Source of the DNA: an uncultured Lachnospiraceae bacterium
Lineage (GTDB): Bacteria > Bacillota > Clostridia > Lachnospirales > Lachnospiraceae
DNA length: 64,000 bases
Direction: 5' to 3'
NCBI GenBank assembly: GCA_934339135.1
Contig: CAKRHP010000016.1
Span: forward strand, 25,930-89,929
Position 1 is the first letter of the stretch. Each line of letters opens with the position of its first letter. A program made the translations under genes and the position numbers. This document shows, in pieces, positions 8,888 through 17,725 of the stretch. Below the pieces are notes generated by a model, which searched no databases, was not told the DNA's origin, and saw only the letters and a list, made by a program, of their open reading frames with translations.

Positions 8888-10594
8888 CTAGTTCTGAAGC
8901 TGATCCTCCAGAGACTTACGTGTAGCAGCCTCTTTCTGAGACCACTTCAGACACTTATCATAACCATATCCGGCAGTATCCTTCTTCATCTTTGCAATAG
9001 CCTTGTTGAACTGTGCATCATTCTTAGCATAGAGAGCATTCCAAGACTCGTTCTTGATGCTATCTGTTACCTGCTTCCATACAGTCTTTAACTCATCTGA
9101 CTTCGCACTTGCAGAGTAATCGGTTCCTGGAGCTACAGTATATTTACCCTTCTCCATGTAATCGTTGATACCCTCGCAGCCTGTCTTCTTCTTCCAGTCT
9201 TCCTGAATGTCATACTTAGAAGACTCCTGAGTAGAAGCCCAGTTATCAGCATTGTATGTCTCGCCATCTGTCTCAGGGTTCTCAGCATCAATGTTCCATG
9301 TAGAAACTGCCATCTGAAGCTGACCATCCTGGAATGTACCCTCATGATCTGTCATCTTTGTCTTCAGATCTTTTCTACAAGCCTCACCAAGCTCTGTAAG
9401 GTATGTCTTTTTATCCTTGTAGTACCAGCACTCGTCCTTAGGACCGTAAGCGTACTCCAGACGTCCGGTTGGAGTTGCGAAGTAGTTCAGAACTTCCAGT
9501 GCAAGCTCAGGATACTCACAGTTAGCACCGATAGATGCTGTATAACCTGTACCAAGTGTGCTCATACCATAAACAATAGGAGAAGCATCCGTAGGCTTCA
9601 TACAGTACATGTACTGGCCATTCTTCATATGCTTATCTGTATTGAATGCGAGAGATCCGGAGTAGTTGAAGATGGAGAACAATACACCACCATTGATAAC
9701 CTTCTCGGACATCTGCTCATATGTCTGTGTCATGGAATCAGGATCTACAAGACCCTCACGGTACAGATTGTTGTACCATTTCAGCATCTCAAGGTATGGT
9801 CCATTCTCCTCAAGTGCATCATGATATTTACCTGTGGTTGGATCATAGAGACCGATACCCAGCTCATCATAACCATAATATGCAGTAGCGGTTGCCTTAA
9901 CATACATTACCATTGCATCATCCCAGTCAGGCCACAGAGAAACCGCATATGTCTTTCCGCCTGCATCATCCTTAGGATCCATCTTCTGCATCTTCTTAAG
10001 AAGATCAGCCATATCATTCATATTCTTAACCTTTGGATATCCCATCTTCTTGTAGAGATCCCAACGTGTATCCCATGTATAGAAGAATGACTGATGATCC
10101 TTACTAGAGGTAGCAACCTCGCCGCCCCATCCATAAAGCTTGTCATTTCCATCACCAAGAATAGTAGCAGAAAGTCTCTTATTCTTTGCAATAGAATCCT
10201 TCATGTTGTCATATACATATGGAGCATTCTCTTTGAGGATATCATCCTCTTCCAGATCATAAAGCAGTCCGGCCTTAACAGCTGCTGCATAGTTATCATC
10301 TGTATGACCCCAGATAATAATATCTCCAAGATCCTTATCTGACATTCTTGTCTGGAATGTACCACTCTCATCAGGTACGATGTTAAGCTTTACATTAAAC
10401 TTGTCTTTAATGATATCAGCAGACCATCCTTTCTGTAATCCTGAAGAGTTTGCCACCTGGCTGTATACAGTCAGGGTAATTGGCTCGTTACTATTGCTGC
10501 CGAACTTACAACCTGTGGCTGCAACGGTTGTTCCTGCTACCATGCTGGTTGCAAGAACCATAGAAAGCATTCTCTTTCCCAATCCTTTTTTCAT
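8888..10594 (-). CDS. extracellular sugar-binding lipoprotein (LplA-like)
   Basis: A 568-residue substrate-binding protein of an ABC carbohydrate importer. A basic N terminus (MKKGLGKR), hydrophobic segment and lipobox-like ATGC place the mature N terminus at a cysteine near residue 29, so it is lipid-anchored outside the membrane. Internal features fit large family 1 solute-binding proteins of the LplA/YtcQ kind: PITLTVYSQ after the anchor, GDIIIWGHT, and an aromatic-rich C-terminal half. The second ATG (10594) is preferred to the one at 10603 because the AGAAAGG site abuts the earlier codon. A TATAAT hexamer on the minus strand at 10638-10633 may be its promoter. It is separated from its permeases by a yesL-like gene and a terminator. 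The substrate cannot be named. Confidence 0.88.
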   Translation of the reverse strand: MKKGLGKRMLSMVLATSMVAGTTVAATGCKFGSNSNEPITLTVYSQVANSSGLQKGWSADIIKDKFNVKLNIVPDESGTFQTRMSDKDLGDIIIWGHTDDNYAAAVKAGLLYDLEEDDILKENAPYVYDNMKDSIAKNKRLSATILGDGNDKLYGWGGEVATSSKDHQSFFYTWDTRWDLYKKMGYPKVKNMNDMADLLKKMQKMDPKDDAGGKTYAVSLWPDWDDAMVMYVKATATAYYGYDELGIGLYDPTTGKYHDALEENGPYLEMLKWYNNLYREGLVDPDSMTQTYEQMSEKVINGGVLFSIFNYSGSLAFNTDKHMKNGQYMYCMKPTDASPIVYGMSTLGTGYTASIGANCEYPELALEVLNYFATPTGRLEYAYGPKDECWYYKDKKTYLTELGEACRKDLKTKMTDHEGTFQDGQLQMAVSTWNIDAENPETDGETYNADNWASTQESSKYDIQEDWKKKTGCEGINDYMEKGKYTVAPGTDYSASAKSDELKTVWKQVTDSIKNESWNALYAKNDAQFNKAIAKMKKDTAGYGYDKCLKWSQKEAATRKSLEDQLQN

Positions 10595-10687
10595 AATATC
10601 CATCCTTTCTTATTGTTGTTTCCACTCACCCGATTATACTATGTCAGTCGTGCAATATATAAAATACACGAAATACATTTTATTCCA

Positions 10688-11374
10688 TTAGATATCATCT
10701 TCTGATCCTGATATGGGTTCTCCATTCAGATGTGTGGATTCTTTTTCCTCCTGCTCCGCCATGAGATTTTCTCTCTCAATTACAGAAAAGAAGGTATTTG
10801 CAAATCCGCTGATCGTCAGAATAATACATGCCGGTCCGATTAAAAGTCCGGCAAACATGGTGGTCAGATTCCATAAAATGATAGCCATTTCAACTACCAG
10901 AAGCACTGCCAGAAACACCGTTCTGCCAAGAAACTTCGCTGCTATGGAATAAGAATTACGCATTGTATTAACAATGCTGTTTTCATAGCGCGCCAATAAT
11001 GGAAACGCATAAACCATATGCATAAAGATCAGATATATTCCGATCACACCAACGATCAAAAACATCATATTGTGCTGCTTCGCTGCATGATATAACTGAA
11101 AATCCAGATATACCGCATAGCATGCAAGCATTGCAATAACCCCAAGAATACTTCCCTTTTTCAGGTTTGCCTTAAATTCCTTCCAAAAAGGACCGGCAAT
11201 ATATCCTTCTTCATCATTTACCATCTTTAATGTGATCGTATACGCTGCTGTTGTTGCTGCTCCCATGGTCACAATCGGAAGACTACATAAAAGCCACATA
11301 CAGTTCAGCTTAAATATATCCATCAGACGGTTCATAAATTTGTATAAGGGACTATCTACACTAAAAAACTTCAT
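10688..11374 (-). CDS. YesL-like DUF624 membrane protein
   Basis: A 228-residue membrane protein with about five hydrophobic segments. The N terminus (MKFFSVDSPLYKFMNRLMDI, then WLLCSLPIVTMGAATTA) is the hallmark of DUF624/YesL proteins, which occur beside YesM/YesN regulators and LplABC-type sugar importers in Bacillota; their exact role is unknown. The C-terminal 25 residues are hydrophilic and acidic. It has its own promoter (11439-11411) after the terminator that ends the permease pair, and the lipoprotein gene follows 93 bases downstream. The ATG at 11374 has AAGGAG upstream. Confidence 0.85.
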   Translation of the reverse strand: MKFFSVDSPLYKFMNRLMDIFKLNCMWLLCSLPIVTMGAATTAAYTITLKMVNDEEGYIAGPFWKEFKANLKKGSILGVIAMLACYAVYLDFQLYHAAKQHNMMFLIVGVIGIYLIFMHMVYAFPLLARYENSIVNTMRNSYSIAAKFLGRTVFLAVLLVVEMAIILWNLTTMFAGLLIGPACIILTISGFANTFFSVIERENLMAEQEEKESTHLNGEPISGSEDDI

Positions 11375-11410
11375 TCTGTCTTATCTCCTTCGTGTCATCA
11401 GACCATTCTC

Positions 11411-11439
11411 CTTATATGCACATAAGATGTCCCGGTCAA
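11411..11439 (-). promoter_or_regulatory. promoter of the yesL-like gene
   Basis: On the minus strand TTGACC (11439-11434), a 17-base spacer and TATAAG (11416-11411) form a good sigma-A promoter about 40 bases before the gene. It implies that the yesL-like gene, and perhaps the lipoprotein gene, can be transcribed apart from the permeases. Confidence 0.65.
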
Positions 11440-11471
11440 AAATGTTTTGACTCCCGCATCATACATATTCT

Positions 11472-11508
11472 TTAAAATACCAGGGGCGCCTGTATTGCCC
11501 CCGGTATC
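11472..11508 (-). terminator. terminator or attenuator after the permease pair
   Basis: A GC-rich inverted repeat (ATACCGGGGGC pairing with GCCCCTGGTAT on the minus strand) follows the stop of the second permease. The T-tail is short (TTTTA), so it may be leaky and only reduce read-through into the yesL-like and lipoprotein genes. Confidence 0.65.
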
Positions 11509-11544
11509 TTATAATCTCTTAGAATATCAGTCTGCACTCTGGCA

Positions 11545-12510
11545 TTAACCCTTTACAGCACCCAGCATGATACCTTTCTCGAAGTATCTGTTCATGAATG
11601 GGTACACAACCAAGATAGGGATAACGGAAATCATGGAGATTGTATACTTAATAACCTTTGTATTCAATGCTGCCGCAAATGCTGACTTTGCAGCCTCACC
11701 ACCCTGATTCATGGATGCCATCAGGTTTGATGACTGATTCAGGTAGATGTACAATCTATGCTGCAGTGTATACAGCTTAGGTGAGTTACTCATGTAAATC
11801 AAAGAATCCTGGAATGAGTTCCAATGACCTACCGCACCGAAGATTGCGATGGTAGCAAGGATAGGCTTACTCAATGGCCAAACAATCTTTGTAAATACCT
11901 GCATATAAGAGGCACCATCAATAAATGCACTCTCCTCCAACTCTGCCGGTATCGACTCGATATATGTCTTTACCAGAATGATGTTGTATGGAGCAACAAT
12001 ACCAGGAATAATGTATACCATGTAATGGTTTGTCAGACCCAGCATTACCAGGTTCAAGTATGTTGCGATCAAACCTGCGTTAAAGTACATTGTGATAACG
12101 ATCGCACGATACCACAGACTTCTGTGCCACATCTCCTGCTTTGTTACAAGATAACCAACGAAAGCAGATGCAACTACCATCAACGCGGTACCGAAAATAG
12201 TTCTGGTGATAGATACGATGAACGCATAACCAAGATCACCTACACCGGTCAGTGCTTTGTAGTTATCAATATTAAGTCCATGAGGAATGAAATTGATCAA
12301 ACCTCTCTGTACCATCTCATTATCTGAAATCGTGTTGATCAACAGATAATAGAATGGAAAGATACAGGTGATGGTGAACAAAATGAAAAACGCATAATTC
12401 AAAATGTTGAACACAACGTCACCCGGTTTTAATTTGTACATACGCTTATGCTTCTTGTTGTACTCTTTTTCTCTCTTAGCATCTAATTTTTCTTGTGCTG
12501 TCATTGCCAT
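11545..12510 (-). CDS. carbohydrate ABC transporter permease (LplC/YtcP-like)
   Basis: A 321-residue inner-membrane permease, one half of a CUT1-type sugar import channel. After a charged N-terminal tail (residues 1-30) come six helices. The cytoplasmic EAA loop, here ELEESAFIDGASYMQVF, contacts the ATPase. The end, YPFMNRYFEKGIMLGAVKG, is typical of LplC/YtcP proteins. It follows the LplB-like gene by 14 bases, so both are cotranscribed and probably translationally linked. No ATPase gene is nearby, which fits importers that share an MsmX-type ATPase. The start at 12510 has AGGAGG upstream; an ATG two codons later is possible. Confidence 0.92.
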   Translation of the reverse strand: MAMTAQEKLDAKREKEYNKKHKRMYKLKPGDVVFNILNYAFFILFTITCIFPFYYLLINTISDNEMVQRGLINFIPHGLNIDNYKALTGVGDLGYAFIVSITRTIFGTALMVVASAFVGYLVTKQEMWHRSLWYRAIVITMYFNAGLIATYLNLVMLGLTNHYMVYIIPGIVAPYNIILVKTYIESIPAELEESAFIDGASYMQVFTKIVWPLSKPILATIAIFGAVGHWNSFQDSLIYMSNSPKLYTLQHRLYIYLNQSSNLMASMNQGGEAAKSAFAAALNTKVIKYTISMISVIPILVVYPFMNRYFEKGIMLGAVKG

Positions 12511-12524
12511 TTGTGTTCACCTCC

Positions 12525-13997
12525 TTATACAATACTCTCGCCACGAAGCGCCTTAGAAAGGGAGTTCGCTCCGAACAGCAAGACTACACTGATGACCGAC
12601 TTGAACATACCGACCACGGTTGACAACGGGATACTACCGCCACTACCAAGACCGAGGTTATAAACGTAAAGATCAAGAACCTCGATGTGGTTTTTATTCT
12701 GTGGTGTACAGAATACCAGGTACTGATCAAGACCGTTACTAAGTACTGCTGCAACTGCCATCAGTAACAATACGAAGAAGGTTGGCAGAAGACCAGGCAC
12801 TGTGATATGCCACATTTTCTGGAAACGTCCGGCACCATCCACCGTAGCCGCCTCGTACAGCTGCTGGTCGATACCCGCAATACCGGAAATATAGATGATA
12901 GCACTCCAGCCGACACCTTTCCATGTTCCCCAAGCCCACATCTTAAGCCATGTGAAATGATCTCCCATCAGGAAGTTATGACCATTAGCGTTCTTTGACA
13001 TAAGTCCAACACTCTTAGCAAATGTGTTAATGAAACCATCATTTGCGAAAATAGCGATTGCCAAAGCATATACCAATACCCAACTGATAAAGTTTGGTAC
13101 GGTTGTAAATGTCTGAATGAAACGACGGAATGTAAGGTTTTTGATCTCGCAAAGGAAAATAGCGAATGCCATTGGGATCCACTGTGTGATCAGTCCTAAA
13201 CCGGACATTGCCATTGTGTTTCTGATAACACGAATGATATCGCTTCGTGTCGCACCATTCTGGAACAGATATGTAAACCACTTAAATCCTACGAAGTTTG
13301 ACATACTCAACGTTCCACCTGTCTGATAATCAAAGAATGCATATCTCCATCCCCAAAGAGGCAGATAGCAGAACACAAATGCCAGTGCCAGGAATGGCAG
13401 AAACATCAGGAACAGCTTGTACTGTGGGTTCATTTCCATTTCCTCATCCGGAGCTGCCTTCGGAAGCATTGTAAGGATAACAACAGATAACAACAGGAGT
13501 ACTATCGCAACAATGATATATGCTACCGCTGCTACCGGAAATGTCGGTCCAACTTTTTCAAGCTTAGACGCCATCGTTGTACTGTTTACCATGTTATAAG
13601 AAATAATTGTTGCAACAAAACCCACAATCTCTACAATACTACCAAGAATAGACCACAGGATACCTGCTCTCTTCATCTTGGTATTACCAAGAGACATACA
13701 ACCACCTACTACAACAAATGCAACACCGATTACCGCAATAACTGCACCTGCATATAATACGTAGAATGTACTCGGGCTCAGCCAGTTCATACGAAGTGCA
13801 CGACCAGCCTCACTGGTTAAAGTAGAATAAGATACCGCAGCTGTAAAAAGCGAAGTATTCTCATTCACAAGATTACAAATCCTTGTCGGATTCATAAAAG
13901 GGAAGAAAACGGAAATTGCAGCAAAGATAGCAATTACTCTCTGCAGCATATAGATATAATCTACCGTTCCCCTTTTCTCTGTTTGTGATTCTTTCAT
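12525..13997 (-). CDS. carbohydrate ABC permease (LplB-like) with an extra N-terminal membrane domain
   Basis: A 490-residue protein. The C-terminal 300 residues are a standard LplB-type permease: PLWGWRYAFFDY, the EAA loop (QQLYEAATVDGAGRFQKMW) and a six-helix core. The first 190 residues are extra. They contain about four hydrophobic segments (roughly residues 15-35, 70-95, 105-130 and 150-180) and end with a short acidic linker (PDEEMEM) before the permease begins. Usual family members are near 300 residues. No frameshift or internal start is needed: an AGGAGG lies five bases before the ATG at 13997 and the frame is open throughout. A TATAAT at 14102-14097 on the minus strand, lacking a clear -35, is the likely promoter. 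The extension's function is not known. Confidence 0.9.
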   Translation of the reverse strand: MKESQTEKRGTVDYIYMLQRVIAIFAAISVFFPFMNPTRICNLVNENTSLFTAAVSYSTLTSEAGRALRMNWLSPSTFYVLYAGAVIAVIGVAFVVVGGCMSLGNTKMKRAGILWSILGSIVEIVGFVATIISYNMVNSTTMASKLEKVGPTFPVAAVAYIIVAIVLLLLSVVILTMLPKAAPDEEMEMNPQYKLFLMFLPFLALAFVFCYLPLWGWRYAFFDYQTGGTLSMSNFVGFKWFTYLFQNGATRSDIIRVIRNTMAMSGLGLITQWIPMAFAIFLCEIKNLTFRRFIQTFTTVPNFISWVLVYALAIAIFANDGFINTFAKSVGLMSKNANGHNFLMGDHFTWLKMWAWGTWKGVGWSAIIYISGIAGIDQQLYEAATVDGAGRFQKMWHITVPGLLPTFFVLLLMAVAAVLSNGLDQYLVFCTPQNKNHIEVLDLYVYNLGLGSGGSIPLSTVVGMFKSVISVVLLFGANSLSKALRGESIV

Positions 13998-14190
13998 AAT
14001 AACCTCCTGTATTACTTATTTCATCCCACCGTCAAAAGCTCTGTAAACAGACCAGAGCAGACTATCAAGATGATAAATAGAGTTTACGCTATTATCATTA
14101 TACATGCATTTTTCACTCACGAATACCATAAATAATAGAGAAAAAATACACGACTTTTCGTTCGACACGCCACGTCACACGTTATCGGAG

Positions 14191-14220
14191 AAAAAAGGAG
14201 ACAGGTTGCTGCCTATCTCC
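14191..14220 (-). terminator. terminator of the surface protein gene
   Basis: On the minus strand GGAGATAGG (14220-14212) pairs with CCTGTCTCC (14205-14197) and is followed by six Ts. It separates the anchored-protein gene from the permease operon promoter. Confidence 0.85.
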
Positions 14221-14263
14221 TTTCCATGATATCTACTTATTCAGCAGATGTCCGCTGCAGGAA

Positions 14264-15139
14264 TTATTTTTTCTTCTTAACAACGACAACTGCTACAACT
14301 GCAACTACTACGACAACGATCACGATCGGTACAACCGGTGAGGACTTCTTAGAAGAAGATGTAGAAGCATCAGAAGTTGTATTTGCATCGCTTGATGTGC
14401 TTGTTGCGTCATTTGCACCAGCTACAGCATCCGGATTGTCTGAGTTGAAACCGGAAACAGTAAACTGAATCTGAATAGAATCTGTAGGAACTACAGTGAT
14501 GTCAGGGCTGTCTGCATACTCACCCTTATCCTTCTGATAAGAGTTCATTGCATCGAAACGAAGAAGCTTAGACACATCTGTGTACTCAGCAGGATAAAAC
14601 GGATCACTTGGTACAGAAATCTCTTTACCATCGCACAGAAGCTTCACATCAGAGATTTTTACAGGATTATCCTTTGCTGCCATAGGGATATCAGTATCAA
14701 CATAGATCATAGAAACCTTTGTCTCAGAATCACCCTTCGTGTCAAGGCAGTTGTTCAGGCCACTTACACCAACAGTGTATGTACCATTGCCCTTGATCTC
14801 CGCATCCTGAATCTGTGTGCCTTCAATAGCTGTTACACCTTCCTTACCAGACTGGAACAGTGTACCATTATCAAATGTCAGTTTTGCCTTCTTCATATCG
14901 GAACCATCAATACCAAGGGTGTCAGAATACCACTCATCACGGAAGATCCATGTACCGGTCTCCTGAAAACCGAAGTATGCATGATATGTACCGTCTGCAT
15001 CAAACTCAGCCTTAGCTGCTTTCTTACCAGCCTTGCTTGTTTCTGCAGATACATCGGCAGGTACTGCTGTTGCTGTAACAGCTAAAGCCAGTGCCAATGC
15101 GCTGAAAGTAGCTGCTACCTTTCTTAATGACTTTCTCAT
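14264..15139 (-). CDS. secreted protein with C-terminal membrane anchor
   Basis: A 291-residue protein starting MRKSLRKVAATFSALALALAV, a clear signal peptide with cleavage likely after VSA (residue 32). The body (about 35-235) is a beta-rich domain rich in Asp, Gly and aromatic residues, with motifs such as YHAYFGFQETGTWIF and LNNCLDTKG. It could bind carbohydrate, but no named family is certain. A Ser/Thr/Asp linker leads to a pure Val/Ile/Ala helix (about 267-287) and a final KKKK, a tail anchor rather than LPXTG sorting. The ATG at 15139 was chosen because GAGGAGG lies nine bases upstream. It lies between a sensor kinase and a sugar importer, so a sugar-capturing surface role is a reasonable guess. 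Confidence 0.75.
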   Translation of the reverse strand: MRKSLRKVAATFSALALALAVTATAVPADVSAETSKAGKKAAKAEFDADGTYHAYFGFQETGTWIFRDEWYSDTLGIDGSDMKKAKLTFDNGTLFQSGKEGVTAIEGTQIQDAEIKGNGTYTVGVSGLNNCLDTKGDSETKVSMIYVDTDIPMAAKDNPVKISDVKLLCDGKEISVPSDPFYPAEYTDVSKLLRFDAMNSYQKDKGEYADSPDITVVPTDSIQIQFTVSGFNSDNPDAVAGANDATSTSSDANTTSDASTSSSKKSSPVVPIVIVVVVVAVVAVVVVKKKK

Positions 15140-15330
15140 TGTATCGTCCTCCTCATAATTGGTACAACACAGATCAACAATCTTTACAGACTTTTCTCCA
15201 CGTTGTCCATATTCACGTTTTATTGTACACCTTTGCCATAGCATAGATCCACAATTTAATTGTTCTTGTCTATTTTACCAAATACATCCGGAAATAAAAC
15301 CTTAATTATTTGACATTTTTACCCGACAAA

Positions 15331-17151
15331 TTATACATTTTGTGGATTTTCCATTTGATATGGTATATGAATCACCACTTTCGTGCCAAAATTTTTGGTA
15401 CTATCAACCTCCACCCCATATTCATTGCCATACAAAATGCGTATTCTCTGACTTACATTTCGTACACCGATATGGGTATCATCTCCATTTTCATCCCGCA
15501 TGTTTTTTCTCAACGCGCCCAGCTCATAATAATCCATACCACATCCATTGTCCTTGATCTCGATATAAATTTCGTCCTCTTTCCTATATACATGTATTGT
15601 AAGCTTTCCGTCATTTTCCTTTTGCTCCAGTCCATGCACAAAAGCATTTTCCACGAACGGCTGAATCGTCAAAGGCAGAATATATGCCTTTACATTCACT
15701 TCCGGATCAATAACCAGCTCCGATCTGATGCGGTCTCCAAAACGGTACTCCTGGATCTTCAGATAATATTCTACCATCTGAAGTTCTTCCTTCAGACTTA
15801 CAAGCCGGTCTGTCACCTGAATATTATAACGCATGGTCTTGGCAAGCATTTTTACCAGTTCCACAATCTCCGGCTGATGGTTTACTACTGCTTTCATCCG
15901 GATCGTCTCCAGTGTATTATAAAGAAAATGCGGATTGATCTGACTTGCCAGCATCTTAAACTCCACTTCCTTCTGTCTCGTGTGAAGCTTTTCCTTCTGA
16001 ACCTGCTCATCCACCACATTGCTCATCAGGAGCTGAATATCTTTCATCATCTGCTCCAGTTCTGTATAAAGCTCACCAATCTCATCATTTCCCTCAATAC
16101 GCTCCACCTTGTCATATTCTCCCTGCGCCACCCGGTGCATCTGCATACGCAGCTGATACATACGATTGCTGTAGGATGCGGCAAATGCAAAGATCAGAAC
16201 AGCAGACAACAGTACTCCGATTATCTCCGGTATAAACGCTTGAAAACTGATCCGGTTGACCCCTGTCATGATGTCCTGATAATTCTGAATACTTACCACG
16301 GAATAATAATTTTTGGAACCATCCATTTGAATTTTCTCATAAGCGACCAGATATTCCTCGACACCATAGGATATCCTTTTGGAAACACGGCTCTTATGAA
16401 TTTTCTGAATCTCTTCCTTTAAAAATGGATAATCTGCAAGATTAAAGTTTTCAGATATAATATAAAAATTATTATACATGATCGCGATATTATCATCCCG
16501 GTCATTTAACGCTGTAGTAGTTTTATTATACTGAAGGAGGATCGTGACAATTCCTGCCACATGTCCCTGTTTATTTAAAACAGCTCTGCTGATCTGTATG
16601 GTCTGTCCTTTATTGACGTTCATCTGACTGAAATACCAGTAGCCTTTTTCCTTATTTTTAATGGTTGCCTTATACCAGGACTGATATTTTACCGTCTCTT
16701 TAAAATAAGAAAGATTATTGATCCTTTCCAGATCATACGTATCAATGGTTGGATTATTTAAATATATTTTTATATTGGAAATATCCTGTTCATAAAGATT
16801 CATATAATCCTGAAGGATTCCATCAACAGTCCGGTAATCCTTATAAAACTGTGTTTTATTTTTGTATTTTCTGGTAGCAATCTTCTGTATCTGATCATTA
16901 TTGCAAAGAAGACGGGCTGCATTATCCAGCACCGTCATAGATTCCCGGAGCGAGGAACCGAGAACAGAAAGTTCTTCCGACTGGGTCTCCTCCGTAACAT
17001 TGATCATCATTTTCCGCGTCTGCATGTTGGTATAAATACTCATAACAAGCAGTGGAATAATACCACCGATCAAATAGATCAATATCATGCGGTGGAGAAA
17101 CTTCATGTCTTTAAATAGGTGAAATCTTTTTTTATAGTTGAATTTTTTCAT
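15331..17151 (-). CDS. YesM-type sensor histidine kinase
   Basis: A 606-residue membrane kinase. It has a first transmembrane helix (about residues 22-41), a large extracellular sensing domain (42-305), a second helix (306-326), HAMP (326-380), the His_kinase domain with SQINPHFLYNTLETIR (phospho-acceptor His408) and a C-terminal HATPase_c domain (ENAFVHGLEQ, then DNGCGMD). Kinases of this type normally pair with an AraC-domain response regulator (YesN) and sense sugars for LplABC-like importers. No response regulator is present in the window. The Ig-like gene ends 11 bases upstream in the same direction. The importer downstream suggests what it controls. No strong ribosome binding site precedes the start, so translation may be coupled to the upstream gene. 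Confidence 0.93.
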   Translation of the reverse strand: MKKFNYKKRFHLFKDMKFLHRMILIYLIGGIIPLLVMSIYTNMQTRKMMINVTEETQSEELSVLGSSLRESMTVLDNAARLLCNNDQIQKIATRKYKNKTQFYKDYRTVDGILQDYMNLYEQDISNIKIYLNNPTIDTYDLERINNLSYFKETVKYQSWYKATIKNKEKGYWYFSQMNVNKGQTIQISRAVLNKQGHVAGIVTILLQYNKTTTALNDRDDNIAIMYNNFYIISENFNLADYPFLKEEIQKIHKSRVSKRISYGVEEYLVAYEKIQMDGSKNYYSVVSIQNYQDIMTGVNRISFQAFIPEIIGVLLSAVLIFAFAASYSNRMYQLRMQMHRVAQGEYDKVERIEGNDEIGELYTELEQMMKDIQLLMSNVVDEQVQKEKLHTRQKEVEFKMLASQINPHFLYNTLETIRMKAVVNHQPEIVELVKMLAKTMRYNIQVTDRLVSLKEELQMVEYYLKIQEYRFGDRIRSELVIDPEVNVKAYILPLTIQPFVENAFVHGLEQKENDGKLTIHVYRKEDEIYIEIKDNGCGMDYYELGALRKNMRDENGDDTHIGVRNVSQRIRILYGNEYGVEVDSTKNFGTKVVIHIPYQMENPQNV

Positions 17152-17162
17152 AATCGGTCTTA

Positions 17163-17507
17163 TTATCCGTCTATTTTAAACTGCACCTGAAGCGGTTTCT
17201 TTAACGGCTTCCCCCCTAAGGATGTCACATTTGTTGTAATATTTAATATATAAGATTCATTCTGTGCATATGGCTCCAGCGGTTCGATCTCAATCTCGTT
17301 TTCCAGAGAATTATAACGGATCGCTGTTTTCAGAGGAGAAAGATTCATGGACGTCACATACAGATTCACATTATTGACGGTCTTGGGATCCAGCGGAATA
17401 TTAAACTTGATCTTCCAGACAAAATTTCCTGTTTTAAATTTTAAATCCTGACGCACTTTACTTTCAAGACCTTCCGTCATAGATTCAAATTCCAAATATT
17501 TTCCCAC
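17163..17507 (-). CDS. small protein with an SbsA-type Ig-like domain
   Basis: A 114-residue soluble protein with no signal peptide or membrane segment. The C-terminal hundred residues (FVWKIKFNIPLDPKTVNNVN, then a Y-x-L-x-I strand and LGGKPL) follow the pattern of bacterial Ig-like SbsA/Big_5 domains, usually found outside the cell. A GTG at 17507 is chosen because AGGAG lies six bases upstream; longer in-frame starts would overlap that site. It precedes the sensor kinase by 11 bases and is probably cotranscribed. An insertion sequence begins less than 100 bases upstream, so the original promoter or a leading gene may have been lost. Function is unknown. Confidence 0.65.
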   Translation of the reverse strand: MGKYLEFESMTEGLESKVRQDLKFKTGNFVWKIKFNIPLDPKTVNNVNLYVTSMNLSPLKTAIRYNSLENEIEIEPLEPYAQNESYILNITTNVTSLGGKPLKKPLQVQFKIDG

Positions 17508-17725
17508 GATACTCTCCTGCCTTTCTTCCAATTAATCAAGGATTTTCTCTCTTATTTTATATTATCACATTCTAATTTTTTTGGGTAGTCTCATTCTCAA
17601 ATTTGATAGTGTAAACTGTTCTTCGGAAAAAAATGAGCAGATCAGCTCCTGAATAGTTTTAAGAACCTCAACTTCCTGCATCATAACATATTTCCGTTTT
17701 TGTTTCCATTACTTTCACAGCATTT

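Noticed and set aside
15310..16422. Plus-strand open frame of 370 codons opposite the sensor kinase
   Set aside because: The kinase on the other strand has complete domains; this frame is its His/Leu-rich shadow.
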